Part shown: piece by piece, positions 1 to 8,066 of the stretch
How the letters are laid out: the number at the start of each line of letters is the position of its first letter
Position numbering within the stretch: the first letter of the stretch is position 1
DNA from: an uncultured Flavobacteriaceae bacterium
GTDB taxonomy: Bacteria; Bacteroidota; Bacteroidia; Flavobacteriales; Flavobacteriaceae
DNA length: 33,599 bases
Assembly (NCBI GenBank): GCA_938088195.1
Contig: CALKEO010000067.1
Location: 1 to 33,599 of the forward strand
Direction of reading: 5' to 3'
Position numbers and translations under genes: made by a program
Notes under the pieces: generated by a model
The model's input: the letters and a program-made list of their open reading frames with translations, nothing else
What the model was told of the DNA's origin: nothing
The model's database searches: none

Positions 1-746
1 TTTTTGAAAAAGGGGGAGTAAATGTTTCTAAAGTTCATGGGCAGCTGCCAGATTCTATGTCTAAAATGTTAAAAGTAACTAATTCAGAGTTTTTTGCTTG
101 TGGAATTAGTATTGTAATTCATCCAAAAAACCCCATGGTTCCAACTTTCCATGCAAATTTAAGATACTTTGAATTATATGAAAAAGATGAATTAAAAGAT
201 TCTTGGTTTGGAGGAGGTCTAGACTTAACTCCCTATTATTTATTTGAAAATGATGTTATTCATTTTCACAAGGCATGCAAAAACACATGCGATAATTATG
301 ATTCAAATTTTTATGAAGATTATAAAAAAAAATGTGATCATTACTTCTGGAACAGTCATAGAAATGAAGCTCGGGGAGTTGGCGGAGTATTTTTTGATTA
401 TTGCAGAGAAAATAAACTTATGTCTAAAGAGAGGTGGCTATCATTTATTAAAGAAATGGGACAATGTATAAATACATCTTATTTACCAATAGTTGAAAAA
501 AGAAAAAATATGCCTTTCAATGAATCAAATATTAATTGGCAACACATCAGAAGAGGCAGGTATGTTGAATTTAATCTTCTTCATGACAAGGGAACCTTAT
601 TTGGTTTAAAAACAAACGGTAGAATCGAGAGCATTTTGATTAGTATGCCTCCTAAAGTAAAATGGGAATATAATCATCTTCCTGAAAAAGACAGTGAAGA
701 GGATTCTCTGTTAAAAATATTACAATTCCCAAAAAATTGGGCTTAA
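1..746 (+). CDS. hemF: Oxygen-dependent coproporphyrinogen-III oxidase, 5'-truncated by window edge
   Basis: Converts coproporphyrinogen III to protoporphyrinogen IX using O2, in the cytoplasm, late in heme synthesis. The reading frame is open from base 3, upstream of the first internal ATG at 57, and already contains the family motif GGVNVSKVHG; about 247 residues are visible against roughly 300 for the family, so about 50 N-terminal residues lie outside the window. Other family signatures follow: HPKNPMVPTFHANLRYFE, WFGGGLDLTPYY, HRNEARGVGG and the C-terminal RRGRYVEFNLLHDKGT. hemB starts 10 bases after the stop, so the two heme genes are probably co-transcribed. An O2-dependent enzyme suggests aerobic life. 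The family assignment is secure. Confidence 0.96.
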   Translation, partial: FEKGGVNVSKVHGQLPDSMSKMLKVTNSEFFACGISIVIHPKNPMVPTFHANLRYFELYEKDELKDSWFGGGLDLTPYYLFENDVIHFHKACKNTCDNYDSNFYEDYKKKCDHYFWNSHRNEARGVGGVFFDYCRENKLMSKERWLSFIKEMGQCINTSYLPIVEKRKNMPFNESNINWQHIRRGRYVEFNLLHDKGTLFGLKTNGRIESILISMPPKVKWEYNHLPEKDSEEDSLLKILQFPKNWA

Positions 747-756
747 AATATCAGTT

Positions 757-1731
757 ATGTATCCATTAAAAAGAAATCGCAGATTAAGATCAAAAAAATC
801 TTTAAGAAATTTGGTAAGAGAAACCACCATTCACCCTCACGATTTTATTGTTCCTCTTTTTTTAGTTGAGGGAAAAAATATAAAGGATGAAATTCCTTCA
901 ATGCCAAATTATTATAGGTTTAGTTTAGATAATATAAGGAAAGAAGTCAAGCAGCTATGGGATTTAGGTGTTCAAGCAGTTCTCCTGTTTTCAAAAGTAC
1001 CTGAAAGCCTAAAAGATAATTATGGAACTGAAGCTCTCAACAATGCTGGTTTAATGCAAAGAGGTATAAAAGAAATCAAGGATTGCGTTCCAGAAATTAC
1101 TATTATGACAGATGTTGCTTTAGATCCTTATTCAAATTTTGGACATGATGGAATTGTTGAAAATAATGAAATCATTAATGACAAAACAAATGAAATATTA
1201 TCTAGGATGGCCTTATCTCATGCTGAAGCTGGTGCTGATGTTGTTGCTCCTAGTGATATGATGGATGGAAGAGTTTTATCAATTAGAAATACTCTTGAAA
1301 AAAATGGATTTCACCACACGGGAATTATGAGCTATGCTGTTAAATATGCCTCAAATTTTTACGGTCCATTTAGAGATGCTTTAGACTCCAAGCCGGGATT
1401 TGGTGACAAACAAACTTATCAGATGGCCTTTTCTAACAGATTTGATTCTGTAAGTGAAGCAAAAGCAGATATAGATGAAGGAGCTGATATAATAATGGTA
1501 AAACCTGGCATCTCCTACTTAGATATTTTAAGAGATTTAAAAAACAACATTAATTCACCAATTGCAATTTATCAAGTAAGTGGAGAATATTCTATGCTCA
1601 AAGCTGCAGCTCAAAGGGGTTGGCTTGACCATGATAAAGTTATGTTAGAACAACTTATTTCAATGAAAAGAGCTGGTGCAACCATGATAGCCTCTTACTT
1701 TGCGAAAGATGCAATAAAATTACTCTCTTAA
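757..1731 (+). CDS. hemB: Porphobilinogen synthase (delta-aminolevulinic acid dehydratase)
   Basis: Condenses two 5-aminolevulinate molecules into porphobilinogen, an early step of tetrapyrrole synthesis, in the cytoplasm. The 324-residue length is normal for the family. The two Schiff-base lysines are visible at K196 (SYAVKYAS) and K249 (MVKPG). The metal-site segment, residues 119-132, reads DVALDPYSNFGHDG: the three positions that are cysteines in zinc enzymes are Ala121, Asp123 and Asp131, as in the magnesium-type enzymes of Pseudomonas. It follows hemF by 10 bases without a Shine-Dalgarno sequence, so it is likely in the same operon. The ATG at 757 gives the usual N-terminus. Confidence 0.97.
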   Translation: MYPLKRNRRLRSKKSLRNLVRETTIHPHDFIVPLFLVEGKNIKDEIPSMPNYYRFSLDNIRKEVKQLWDLGVQAVLLFSKVPESLKDNYGTEALNNAGLMQRGIKEIKDCVPEITIMTDVALDPYSNFGHDGIVENNEIINDKTNEILSRMALSHAEAGADVVAPSDMMDGRVLSIRNTLEKNGFHHTGIMSYAVKYASNFYGPFRDALDSKPGFGDKQTYQMAFSNRFDSVSEAKADIDEGADIIMVKPGISYLDILRDLKNNINSPIAIYQVSGEYSMLKAAAQRGWLDHDKVMLEQLISMKRAGATMIASYFAKDAIKLLS

Positions 1732-1751
1732 TTTTCATACATTAGTAGTGC

Positions 1752-2906
1752 ATGAAAAAATTAAAAAGTAAAATTGCCTTAATAGTAGCTTTACTTCTAA
1801 TTTTTGGTGGGTTTAATTTAAGCTCTGAAATTATTTATTTTTCTGAACTAATTGGAACTGTTTATAAGATTCAAAGAACTGAGGCAGACATAACCGATTA
1901 TAAATATTTTGAAAATATTGAGATAGCCAAAAGTTCAGTTCCTCAAAAATGGCCGATTCACAAGAGTTACAACAAAATCCCTCAAACTGAAAAGTTAAAA
2001 AATTTACATGAAGAGTTCGGAACCGTAGCTTTTTTAATAATTAAGAATGACTCTATTTGGCACGAAAAATATTTTAGCGGCTACAATAAGAATTCTCACA
2101 GCAACTCTTTTTCAATGGCAAAAAGTATAGTCTCTGCAGCTATGGGTAAAGCCATAGAAAAGGGATTTTTTAAATCCATAAATGATAAAGTTAGAGATTA
2201 TATAAGTGGGTATAATAATGGGTTTGCATCTGAACTAACAATTGGAGATTTATCTAGCATGTCATCTGGGATGAACTGGAATGAGAGTTACACTAATATT
2301 TTTGGTGTTACAGCAAGATCATATATTACTAGTGAATTGAACGAATTAATAAAATCTAGGAAAATTATTGAGCCACCTGGAAAAAGTTTTAAATATTATA
2401 GCAGCAATACACAGCTTTTATCAATGACTATTGAAAAAGCAACTAACAGAAATATTTCAGGCCTAGTAAAAGAATGGTTTATAGATCCTCTTGGTTTTGA
2501 AAACAATATTTTTTGGCAAATTGATGGTAAAAAAAATAATAGTATTAAAGCATATTGTTGTTTTAATTCAAACGCAAGAGATTTTGCAAGATTTGGAAAA
2601 TTATATAAGGATTTTGGAAAATGGAATGGTAATCAAATTCTAGATTCTACATTTATTGCTAGATCTATAAAACCAAGGTTTGAGAAAAGTTCTGAATATG
2701 GCTATGGATTTTGGCTTGGTGAAATTAATAAAAACAGGTTTTTTGCAATGAGAGGTATTTTAGGACAATATGTTATAGTTGTCCCAGAAAAAAATACAAT
2801 TATAGTTAGGCTTGGTGAAAGAAATAATGAAAAAGATAATAACAGGCCAAAAGACTTTGACAGTTATTTTATAGAATCCTTAAATATGCTTGAAAAATCT
2901 AATTGA
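1752..2906 (+). CDS. Membrane-anchored serine hydrolase, beta-lactamase (class C/PBP-like) family
   Basis: Predicted serine hydrolase of the AmpC/esterase/DD-peptidase superfamily; the substrate cannot be told from sequence. Residues 7-25 are a hydrophobic signal or anchor segment, placing the domain in the periplasm. The nucleophile motif SxxK is at S121-K124 (SMAK). The second motif is YSSN at 216-219, where many relatives have Tyr-x-Asn. The C-terminal RGILGQ at 334-339 stands in for the usual KTG/HTG strand, followed by the typical VIVVPEKN strand. It starts 20 bases after hemB and ends 4 bases before the likely ATG of the ABC ATPase, so the genes look co-transcribed. This suggests, without proof, a role linked to peptide or envelope-fragment processing. 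Members of this family are often annotated as beta-lactamases without having that activity. Confidence 0.87.
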   Translation: MKKLKSKIALIVALLLIFGGFNLSSEIIYFSELIGTVYKIQRTEADITDYKYFENIEIAKSSVPQKWPIHKSYNKIPQTEKLKNLHEEFGTVAFLIIKNDSIWHEKYFSGYNKNSHSNSFSMAKSIVSAAMGKAIEKGFFKSINDKVRDYISGYNNGFASELTIGDLSSMSSGMNWNESYTNIFGVTARSYITSELNELIKSRKIIEPPGKSFKYYSSNTQLLSMTIEKATNRNISGLVKEWFIDPLGFENNIFWQIDGKKNNSIKAYCCFNSNARDFARFGKLYKDFGKWNGNQILDSTFIARSIKPRFEKSSEYGYGFWLGEINKNRFFAMRGILGQYVIVVPEKNTIIVRLGERNNEKDNNRPKDFDSYFIESLNMLEKSN

Positions 2907-2910
2907 TCAA

Positions 2911-4530
2911 ATGAAAACTACTCCACTTCTGTCAATAAAAAACTTGACGGTCAAAATAGATGAACATAAAATTTTGTCCAATATTTCTTTCAAACTAAAG
3001 CCAAATGAAATATTAGGAATCGTTGGAGAATCGGGAAGTGGCAAATCATTAACTGCCCTTTCAATTCTAAATTTATTAAATAGTCACAATATTAAATCTG
3101 AAGGTTCAATTATTTTTGAAGGAATTGAATTATTTGATTTGTCTAAAAAAAGAATTCAAAAGATAAGGGGGAAACAAATCTCAATAATTTTTCAAGAACC
3201 GATGAGCGCTTTAAATCCAAGCATGAAATGTGGTGATCAAATTTTAGAAGTAATAACCACTCACAACAAAATAAAAAAAAAGGCTGCTAAAAGAAAAACA
3301 TTAAAACTTATTGAAAAAGTACAATTAAAAAATTCTGAAATCGTTTACGAAAAATATCCTCATCAATTAAGTGGAGGACAACAACAAAGAATAATGATCG
3401 CCATTGCTGTAGCTTGTAATCCACAACTATTAATAGCTGATGAGCCAACAACTTCTCTTGATAGTCTTGTTAAAAACGAAATCATACTTTTAATTAAATC
3501 ATTACAGCATGAATATAAAATGAGTGTGATTTTTATTTCCCACGATCTTGATTTGGTATCTAAATTTGCCAGTCATACAATAGTTTTAAATAAGGGCAAA
3601 ATAGTTGAATTTGGTTCTAGCAAAAAAATTTTTGAATCGCCAACTAATAATTATACCAAAATGCTTTTAGGGTCAAAACCTCCAAAAAAAAAGAGGCCTT
3701 CAATATTACCTACCATAGAAAATAAACTAAAACGATATCCTTTAATATCAAAAGAACAAAGGTTAATAAGACACAACGAAATTTACTCTAAAGAACCCTT
3801 GTTAAAAGTTGAAAATATAAATTTTAGTTATAAAAAAATATCCATATTAAAAGATATTAGCTTTAGTGTTTATAAAGGGGAAATTTTGGGGATAGTTGGT
3901 GAGTCTGGTTCAGGAAAATCTACAATAGCAAAATCAATTTTAAAACTTAATAACTTTAGTAAAGGCAAAATATCTTATAACAATATTGATATTAAAAAAT
4001 ATGAAAACAAAAAACTTAGAAGAAAAATTCAATTAGTCTTTCAAGATCCCTATTCGTCCCTAAATCCCGAAATGAGTGCCGGTAGTTCAATAATTGAACC
4101 TATGATAGCGCACCAAATGTATAATAAGACGAAACGAGTTGAAAAAGCATATCAACTTTTAGAGGATGTAGGTTTGAATAAAAATGATTTTAAAAAATAT
4201 CCTAATCAATTTTCTGGCGGACAAAGACAAAGGTTAGTAATTGCAAGAGCTTTATCCCTAAATCCTGAAATTGTTATTTGTGATGAATCTGTTTCTGCGT
4301 TGGATGTTTCTGTCCAAGCTCAAATATTAAATTTGATTAACTCTTTAAAGAAAAAATTCTCAATTACATTCTTGTTAATATCACATGACCTTTCTGTTGT
4401 TAGATATATGACAGATAGAGTTATTATTGTTAAAAATGGAGAAATTGAAGAGTATGGAGAAACTGATAAAATTTTTGAAAATTCTAAAAATAACTACTCA
4501 AAAAAATTATTAAGTGCTAATGGCTATTAA
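2911..4530 (+). CDS. Fused dual-domain ABC transporter ATPase, oligopeptide/dipeptide (DppD-DppF/YejF-like) type
   Basis: Two complete nucleotide-binding domains in one chain that would energise an importer of peptides or similar small molecules at the inner membrane. Counting from the ATG at 2911, domain 1 has Walker A GESGSGKS (39-46), the Q-loop Q95, signature LSGGQ (153-157), Walker B LLIADE ending near 178, and the H-loop His211. Domain 2 has Walker A GESGSGKS (330-337), signature FSGGQ (434-438) and Walker B IVICDE followed by SVSALD, with Ser after the catalytic Glu459 instead of the common Pro. I chose the ATG at 2911, 4 bases after the previous stop; an in-frame TTG at 2890 would overlap the serine hydrolase gene. 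No permease or binding-protein gene is adjacent, so membrane partners must be encoded elsewhere. Confidence 0.9.
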   Translation: MKTTPLLSIKNLTVKIDEHKILSNISFKLKPNEILGIVGESGSGKSLTALSILNLLNSHNIKSEGSIIFEGIELFDLSKKRIQKIRGKQISIIFQEPMSALNPSMKCGDQILEVITTHNKIKKKAAKRKTLKLIEKVQLKNSEIVYEKYPHQLSGGQQQRIMIAIAVACNPQLLIADEPTTSLDSLVKNEIILLIKSLQHEYKMSVIFISHDLDLVSKFASHTIVLNKGKIVEFGSSKKIFESPTNNYTKMLLGSKPPKKKRPSILPTIENKLKRYPLISKEQRLIRHNEIYSKEPLLKVENINFSYKKISILKDISFSVYKGEILGIVGESGSGKSTIAKSILKLNNFSKGKISYNNIDIKKYENKKLRRKIQLVFQDPYSSLNPEMSAGSSIIEPMIAHQMYNKTKRVEKAYQLLEDVGLNKNDFKKYPNQFSGGQRQRLVIARALSLNPEIVICDESVSALDVSVQAQILNLINSLKKKFSITFLLISHDLSVVRYMTDRVIIVKNGEIEEYGETDKIFENSKNNYSKKLLSANGY

Positions 4531-4559
4531 AAAATGTTATAAAAAAAATTAATATAAAT

Positions 4560-4991
4560 ATGGACACCAAACTGTTTTTTTCTGGGTTTTATAAGTTATA
4601 TGACTATTGGGAAACGTTAGTTTTAATAAGCATTTTCGTTGTGATTGCAAACTCTTTATATTCTCTTGTTATTAAAAAAAATTTAACTTTTTTTGATTTA
4701 AGAATCATATTATTCTCCATGATATTTAATTATATTTTTTTTGTAATTGGATTATTTATTTTTCTGTGCAATATTATTTTATTATATAATAATCCAGAAC
4801 ATTCAACAATAATTAAACAAGATTATTTTCTGTTCCAAATAACCACGCATTTGTTTAACCTATTAGCAGCAATTTTAATAAATGTAGGTTGGTCATTACA
4901 AAAATTATCAAAAAATAATTTAAAAAAATCAATTAGAATTTTTGTTTTTTTTCTTTTGAGTTTTATAGTTTTAACAGGAAAATATACTTAA
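4560..4991 (+). CDS. Small four-helix integral membrane protein, function unknown
   Basis: A 143-residue very hydrophobic protein with four likely transmembrane segments, at about residues 19-38, 49-74, 92-110 and 125-139, joined by short basic loops. The layout (LYDYWETLVL at the start of helix 1, DLRIILF before helix 2, TTHLFN in helix 3, and a Lys-rich loop before helix 4) reminds me of short flavobacterial proteins sometimes annotated as cytochrome-b-like, but the His residues I would expect in helices 1 and 2 are absent and only the helix-3 His remains. That likeness is my inference. It follows the ABC ATPase by 29 bases and is closed by a strong hairpin, so it is probably the last gene of the hemF-hemB run. 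It could be an auxiliary membrane subunit, but nothing shows this. Confidence 0.72.
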   Translation: MDTKLFFSGFYKLYDYWETLVLISIFVVIANSLYSLVIKKNLTFFDLRIILFSMIFNYIFFVIGLFIFLCNIILLYNNPEHSTIIKQDYFLFQITTHLFNLLAAILINVGWSLQKLSKNNLKKSIRIFVFFLLSFIVLTGKYT

Positions 4992-4995
4992 ATAA

Positions 4996-5020
4996 AACAC
5001 CCTCAATAATTGAGGGTGTT
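4996..5020 (+). terminator. Hairpin terminator after the first operon
   Basis: A perfect 11-bp inverted repeat (AACACCCTCAA and TTGAGGGTGTT) with a 3-base loop, starting 5 bases after the stop codon at 4991. It is the strongest hairpin seen between genes in the window. The downstream tract (AATAATACTA) is a poor U-run on the plus strand, whereas the minus strand has TTTTATTT, so termination efficiency on the plus strand is uncertain. It separates the hemF-to-membrane-protein run from gpsA. Confidence 0.7.
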
Positions 5021-5114
5021 AATAATACTAAACTATTTATGAAAATTAATTTTGAATTATAAATTTAAATTATTTTTAAGCTTTAAATTGCCAAATTTGT
5101 GTTAATCTTTTTTT

Positions 5115-6104
5115 ATGAAAAATATTTATGGGGTTTTAGGCGCTGGTAGTTGGGGAACAGCTATTGTCAAGATTTTAACAGAAAAAAATTCTTCAATAAA
5201 TTGGTACGTTAGAAATGAAAGTAATTTAAACCATATTAAAACTTTTAGAAAAAACCCTAATTATTTAAATTCATTAGAATTAGAAATAAACAAAATCAAT
5301 TTGAGTTCTTCAATAATTGATGTAGTTAAAAATTCTTCTGTAATAATTTTAGCTATTCCGTCTCCTTTTTTGGACTCTGAGCTAAAGAAAATCAAATCTT
5401 TTTTTAAGGGTAAGGTTTTTTTTTCCGCACTGAAAGGGGTGATTCCCGAATCACACTTAATTGTTAGTGAGCATTTAAATCAATTTTATAAGGTGTCTTT
5501 TGCAAAAATAGGTGTAATTACTGGACCCTGTCACGCAGAAGAAGTCGCCCTAGAAAAACTGTCATATTTAACTGTTGCATGTAAAAATACCAAAATTGGA
5601 AAATCAATGACAGATTCTTTAAACACTAAATTTATTAAAACAAAATTTTCAAAAGATTTAAAAGGAGCAGAATATGCTTCAATGTTAAAAAATGTGTATG
5701 CACTTTTGGTTGGAGTTGCTAATGGATTGGGTTATGGAGATAACTTCCAAAGTGTTTTAATAAGTAACTCTGTGAAAGAAATGAAAAGATTTATAAAAAC
5801 TGTTTATTTGTTAGAAAGAGATATTAATGACTCTGAATATCTTGGTGACATGCTTGTTACCTGTTACTCAACATTTAGTAGAAACCGAACACTTGGAAAT
5901 ATGCTGGGGAAAGGTCATTCATTAAAGGCAGCTATTTTAGAAATGTCTATGATTTCCGAGGGATACTACGCCACTAAAAATGCTTATGAAATTGGATTGA
6001 AAAATAAAATTCCATTTGAAATAATAAACACGGCCTATAGTATTTTATACAAAAAACATAGTGCTAAAAAGGCCATGAAAGTTCTTGCTAATAAACTAAA
6101 TTGA
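5115..6104 (+). CDS. gpsA: Glycerol-3-phosphate dehydrogenase [NAD(P)+]
   Basis: Reduces dihydroxyacetone phosphate to sn-glycerol-3-phosphate, the backbone of phospholipids, in the cytoplasm. The 329-residue length is standard. The N-terminal Rossmann motif is [11 protein letters not shown] (residues 6-16). GPCHAEE (138-143) and the helix [20 protein letters not shown] with catalytic Lys192 are family hallmarks, as is SEGYYATK near the C-terminus. The 123-base region before it holds the hairpin at 4996-5020 and then only AT-rich sequence; I saw no clear -7 box there. Its 3' end overlaps the convergent pheS by 9 bases. Confidence 0.96.
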   Translation: MKNIYGVLGAGSWGTAIVKILTEKNSSINWYVRNESNLNHIKTFRKNPNYLNSLELEINKINLSSSIIDVVKNSSVIILAIPSPFLDSELKKIKSFFKGKVFFSALKGVIPESHLIVSEHLNQFYKVSFAKIGVITGPCHAEEVALEKLSYLTVACKNTKIGKSMTDSLNTKFIKTKFSKDLKGAEYASMLKNVYALLVGVANGLGYGDNFQSVLISNSVKEMKRFIKTVYLLERDINDSEYLGDMLVTCYSTFSRNRTLGNMLGKGHSLKAAILEMSMISEGYYATKNAYEIGLKNKIPFEIINTAYSILYKKHSAKKAMKVLANKLN

Positions 6105-7115
6105 ATTTTTAAATTGATTTATAAATCTGGAATCATTTTCATACAAAATTCTTATGTCCTCTATTTGATAAAGTAACATTGTTATCCTTTCAATTCCCAT
6201 ACCAAAAGCAAATCCGGAAAAATCATTTGAATTAATTTTACAGTTTTCCAATACATTTGGATCAACCATTCCACATCCCATAATCTCAAGCCATCCAGTT
6301 CCTTTAGTAATTCTGTAGTCAGTTTCTGAATTTAACCCCCAATAAATATCAACTTCAGCGCTTGGTTCAGTAAAAGGAAAATATGAGGGCCTTAGTCTAA
6401 TCTTTGATTTGCCAAAAAGCTCTTTAGTAAAATAAATTAAAGTTTGTTTTAAATCTGAAAAAGAAACTTTCTTGTCAATATACAGCCCTTCAATTTGATG
6501 AAAAAAACAATGAGACCTGGCAGAAATATCCTCATTTCTATAAACTCTTCCAGGGGATATGGTCCTAATTGGAGGATTGTTATTTTCCATGTGACGGATC
6601 TGAACTGAGGAGGTGTGTGTCCTAAGTAGAAAATCTGGATTTTTTTCGATAAAGAAAGTGTCTTGCATATCTCTTGCAGGATGGTGTTCCGGAAGATTTA
6701 GCGCTGTAAAATTATGCCAATCGTCTTCTATTTCGGGTCCCTCTGAAACATCAAATCCTATTTTATAAAATATTTCTATAATTTTATCTCTAATTATAGA
6801 AATAGGATGTCTAGATCCCAACTCTAAGACAGAAAATGGCCTGGTCAAATCCTCTTTTTCTATACTGGATGTATTAACGCTGTTAAATTTATAATTGAGA
6901 TCTTCTAGCTTTTGAATGGTAAGTTTTTTTAATTCATTTATAGCTAAACCGTATGCCTTTTTATCGGAACTTTTTACTTTTTTAAATTCGGAAAAAAAAT
7001 GATTTATAAATCCTTTTTTCCCAATATATTTTATCCTAAAATTCTCTACATCTTTAAAGTCTTTAGGATTAAAAGATTTTACTTCTTTTATTTTTTTTTC
7101 AATTTCAGATATCAT
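6096..7115 (-). CDS. pheS: Phenylalanine--tRNA ligase alpha subunit
   Basis: Catalytic subunit of the alpha2-beta2 synthetase that charges tRNA-Phe in the cytoplasm. The 339-residue length is normal. An N-terminal coiled-coil region (about 1-100) binds tRNA and is followed by the class II core: motif 1 in [10 protein letters not shown], then [31 protein letters not shown], motif 2 in [20 protein letters not shown], the Phe-pocket strand [12 protein letters not shown], and motif 3 in [14 protein letters not shown]. pheT is not in the window. It lies 21 bases downstream of the 118-residue gene and is probably co-transcribed with it. Its stop overlaps gpsA by 9 bases. Confidence 0.97.
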   Translation of the reverse strand: MISEIEKKIKEVKSFNPKDFKDVENFRIKYIGKKGFINHFFSEFKKVKSSDKKAYGLAINELKKLTIQKLEDLNYKFNSVNTSSIEKEDLTRPFSVLELGSRHPISIIRDKIIEIFYKIGFDVSEGPEIEDDWHNFTALNLPEHHPARDMQDTFFIEKNPDFLLRTHTSSVQIRHMENNNPPIRTISPGRVYRNEDISARSHCFFHQIEGLYIDKKVSFSDLKQTLIYFTKELFGKSKIRLRPSYFPFTEPSAEVDIYWGLNSETDYRITKGTGWLEIMGCGMVDPNVLENCKINSNDFSGFAFGMGIERITMLLYQIEDIRILYENDSRFINQFKNSI

Positions 7116-7136
7116 TTTTCAAAAATAAGGTTTTAA

Positions 7137-7493
7137 CTATTGTATTAATTGTTTTTGGGAAAAATAATTAATAATTGCTTCTTTCATTAATAACGTTTGC
7201 TCTCCTGATTTCAAATTAGGTAATTTTGTCAAGACTTTATAGTGAGGCCAACCATCTTTATCTGTATAATTAAATTGATAGTAACCGTACGGTTCTAGTA
7301 ATCTACATATTGCTATATGCATTAAGTCTATTTTTTGATCCTTTCGAAATTTTAAATTTATCCTGCCCAGTTCTTGAAGTCCTATTAAATAAATTATAGC
7401 TTCAATATCAAGGTTTTCACCGTCATTAAATTTATTGCTTAATATTTTAATAATTTCATCCCACTTTACTTTTAAACTTTTTTCTTTTTTCAT
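7137..7493 (-). CDS. Conserved hypothetical protein (118 aa) upstream of pheS
   Basis: A small soluble protein with no signal peptide or membrane segment. The N-terminal half is helical and acidic/basic (NKFNDGENLDIEAIIYLIGL). The centre has LMHIAICRLLEPYGYY, and the C-terminal half has DGWPHYKVLTKLPNLKSGEQ followed by LLMKEAIINYF. I recall this as a protein conserved in Bacteroidota with no assigned function, often near pheS and cvpA; that is from memory and not shown here. The ATG at 7493 faces the divergent cvpA across 51 bases. Co-transcription with pheS (21-base gap) is likely. The Trp-Pro-His-Tyr segment and buried Cys look conserved-type, but no catalytic motif is evident. Confidence 0.82.
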   Translation of the reverse strand: MKKEKSLKVKWDEIIKILSNKFNDGENLDIEAIIYLIGLQELGRINLKFRKDQKIDLMHIAICRLLEPYGYYQFNYTDKDGWPHYKVLTKLPNLKSGEQTLLMKEAIINYFSQKQLIQ

Positions 7494-7525
7494 TGATTAA
7501 AATAATTACAAAAAAACAATATACT

Positions 7526-7533
7526 TATATTTG
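7526..7533 (+). promoter_or_regulatory. Candidate -7 promoter element for cvpA
   Basis: TATATTTG matches the Bacteroidota -7 consensus TAnnTTTG. It lies in the 51-base divergent spacer and ends 11 bases before the TTG start of cvpA, which would leave a leader of only a few bases. No TTG -33 element is present at the usual 17-23 base spacing, so this rests on the -7 box alone. Confidence 0.4.
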
Positions 7534-7544
7534 TAAAAAAAATA

Positions 7545-8066
7545 TTGAATTACCTAGACATTTTTATAGCTTGTTTTCTTGTCTTTGGGTTTATAAGAGG
7601 CTATACAAAGGGGCTGATAATGGAACTTTCTTCAATAATTGCTCTAATTCTGGGGATATATGGATCAATTAAATTCTCTGACTTTACCTATTCGTTTTTT
7701 TTAAAAAATTTTCCAAAATTAATTGAAAGTATTGATGAAAATTATCTCAAAATGGCCTCATTTGTTTTTACTTTTTTATTAATTATAGTGCTTATTTCAA
7801 TTATTGGTAAGCTAATAACTAAACTTGTAAAAATGATTTTTTTAGGCTTCATAAATAAAATTATGGGAGGTATTTTTGGGTCTTTTAAGTTTGCATTATT
7901 ACTTTCATTATGCTTAGTGTTTTTTGAAAGTTTAAATACATCTCTAAATCTTTTTGATACATCTATTTTGGATTCTTCTTTTTTTTATGAACCCATAAAA
8001 GAAGTCGGAGATAAACTTACTAGTATTTTTAATTCCAATAAAGAATCAATTAATTTTTTTAATTGA
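7545..8066 (+). CDS. CvpA family inner-membrane protein
   Basis: A member of the CvpA (colicin V production) family, integral inner-membrane proteins tied to envelope stress and, in E. coli, to colicin V export. The 173 residues contain four hydrophobic segments (about 4-20, 26-43, 66-90 and 99-125). The N-terminus MNYLDIFIACFLVFGFIRGYTKG is typical, including the RGYTKGL loop between helices 1 and 2. The start is TTG at 7545: no ATG gives the conserved N-terminus, and the first in-frame ATG, at residue 26, would delete helix 1. It is preceded by a -7-like box at 7526-7533. The 3' end overlaps convergent batE by 21 bases. Confidence 0.88.
   Translation: MNYLDIFIACFLVFGFIRGYTKGLIMELSSIIALILGIYGSIKFSDFTYSFFLKNFPKLIESIDENYLKMASFVFTFLLIIVLISIIGKLITKLVKMIFLGFINKIMGGIFGSFKFALLLSLCLVFFESLNTSLNLFDTSILDSSFFYEPIKEVGDKLTSIFNSNKESINFFN

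Noticed and set aside
244-471. 75-residue plus-strand open frame inside hemF
   Set aside because: It lies in another phase within a clear hemF coding region and has no recognisable domain.
1752-2906. Antibiotic-resistance beta-lactamase
   Set aside because: The SxxK and YSS motifs fit the broad serine hydrolase superfamily, and the KTG strand is replaced by RGILG; nothing supports beta-lactam hydrolysis.
2890-2910. TTG start for the ABC ATPase at 2890
   Set aside because: The added residues are not part of the conserved domain, and the ATG at 2911 follows the upstream stop closely; TTG remains possible.
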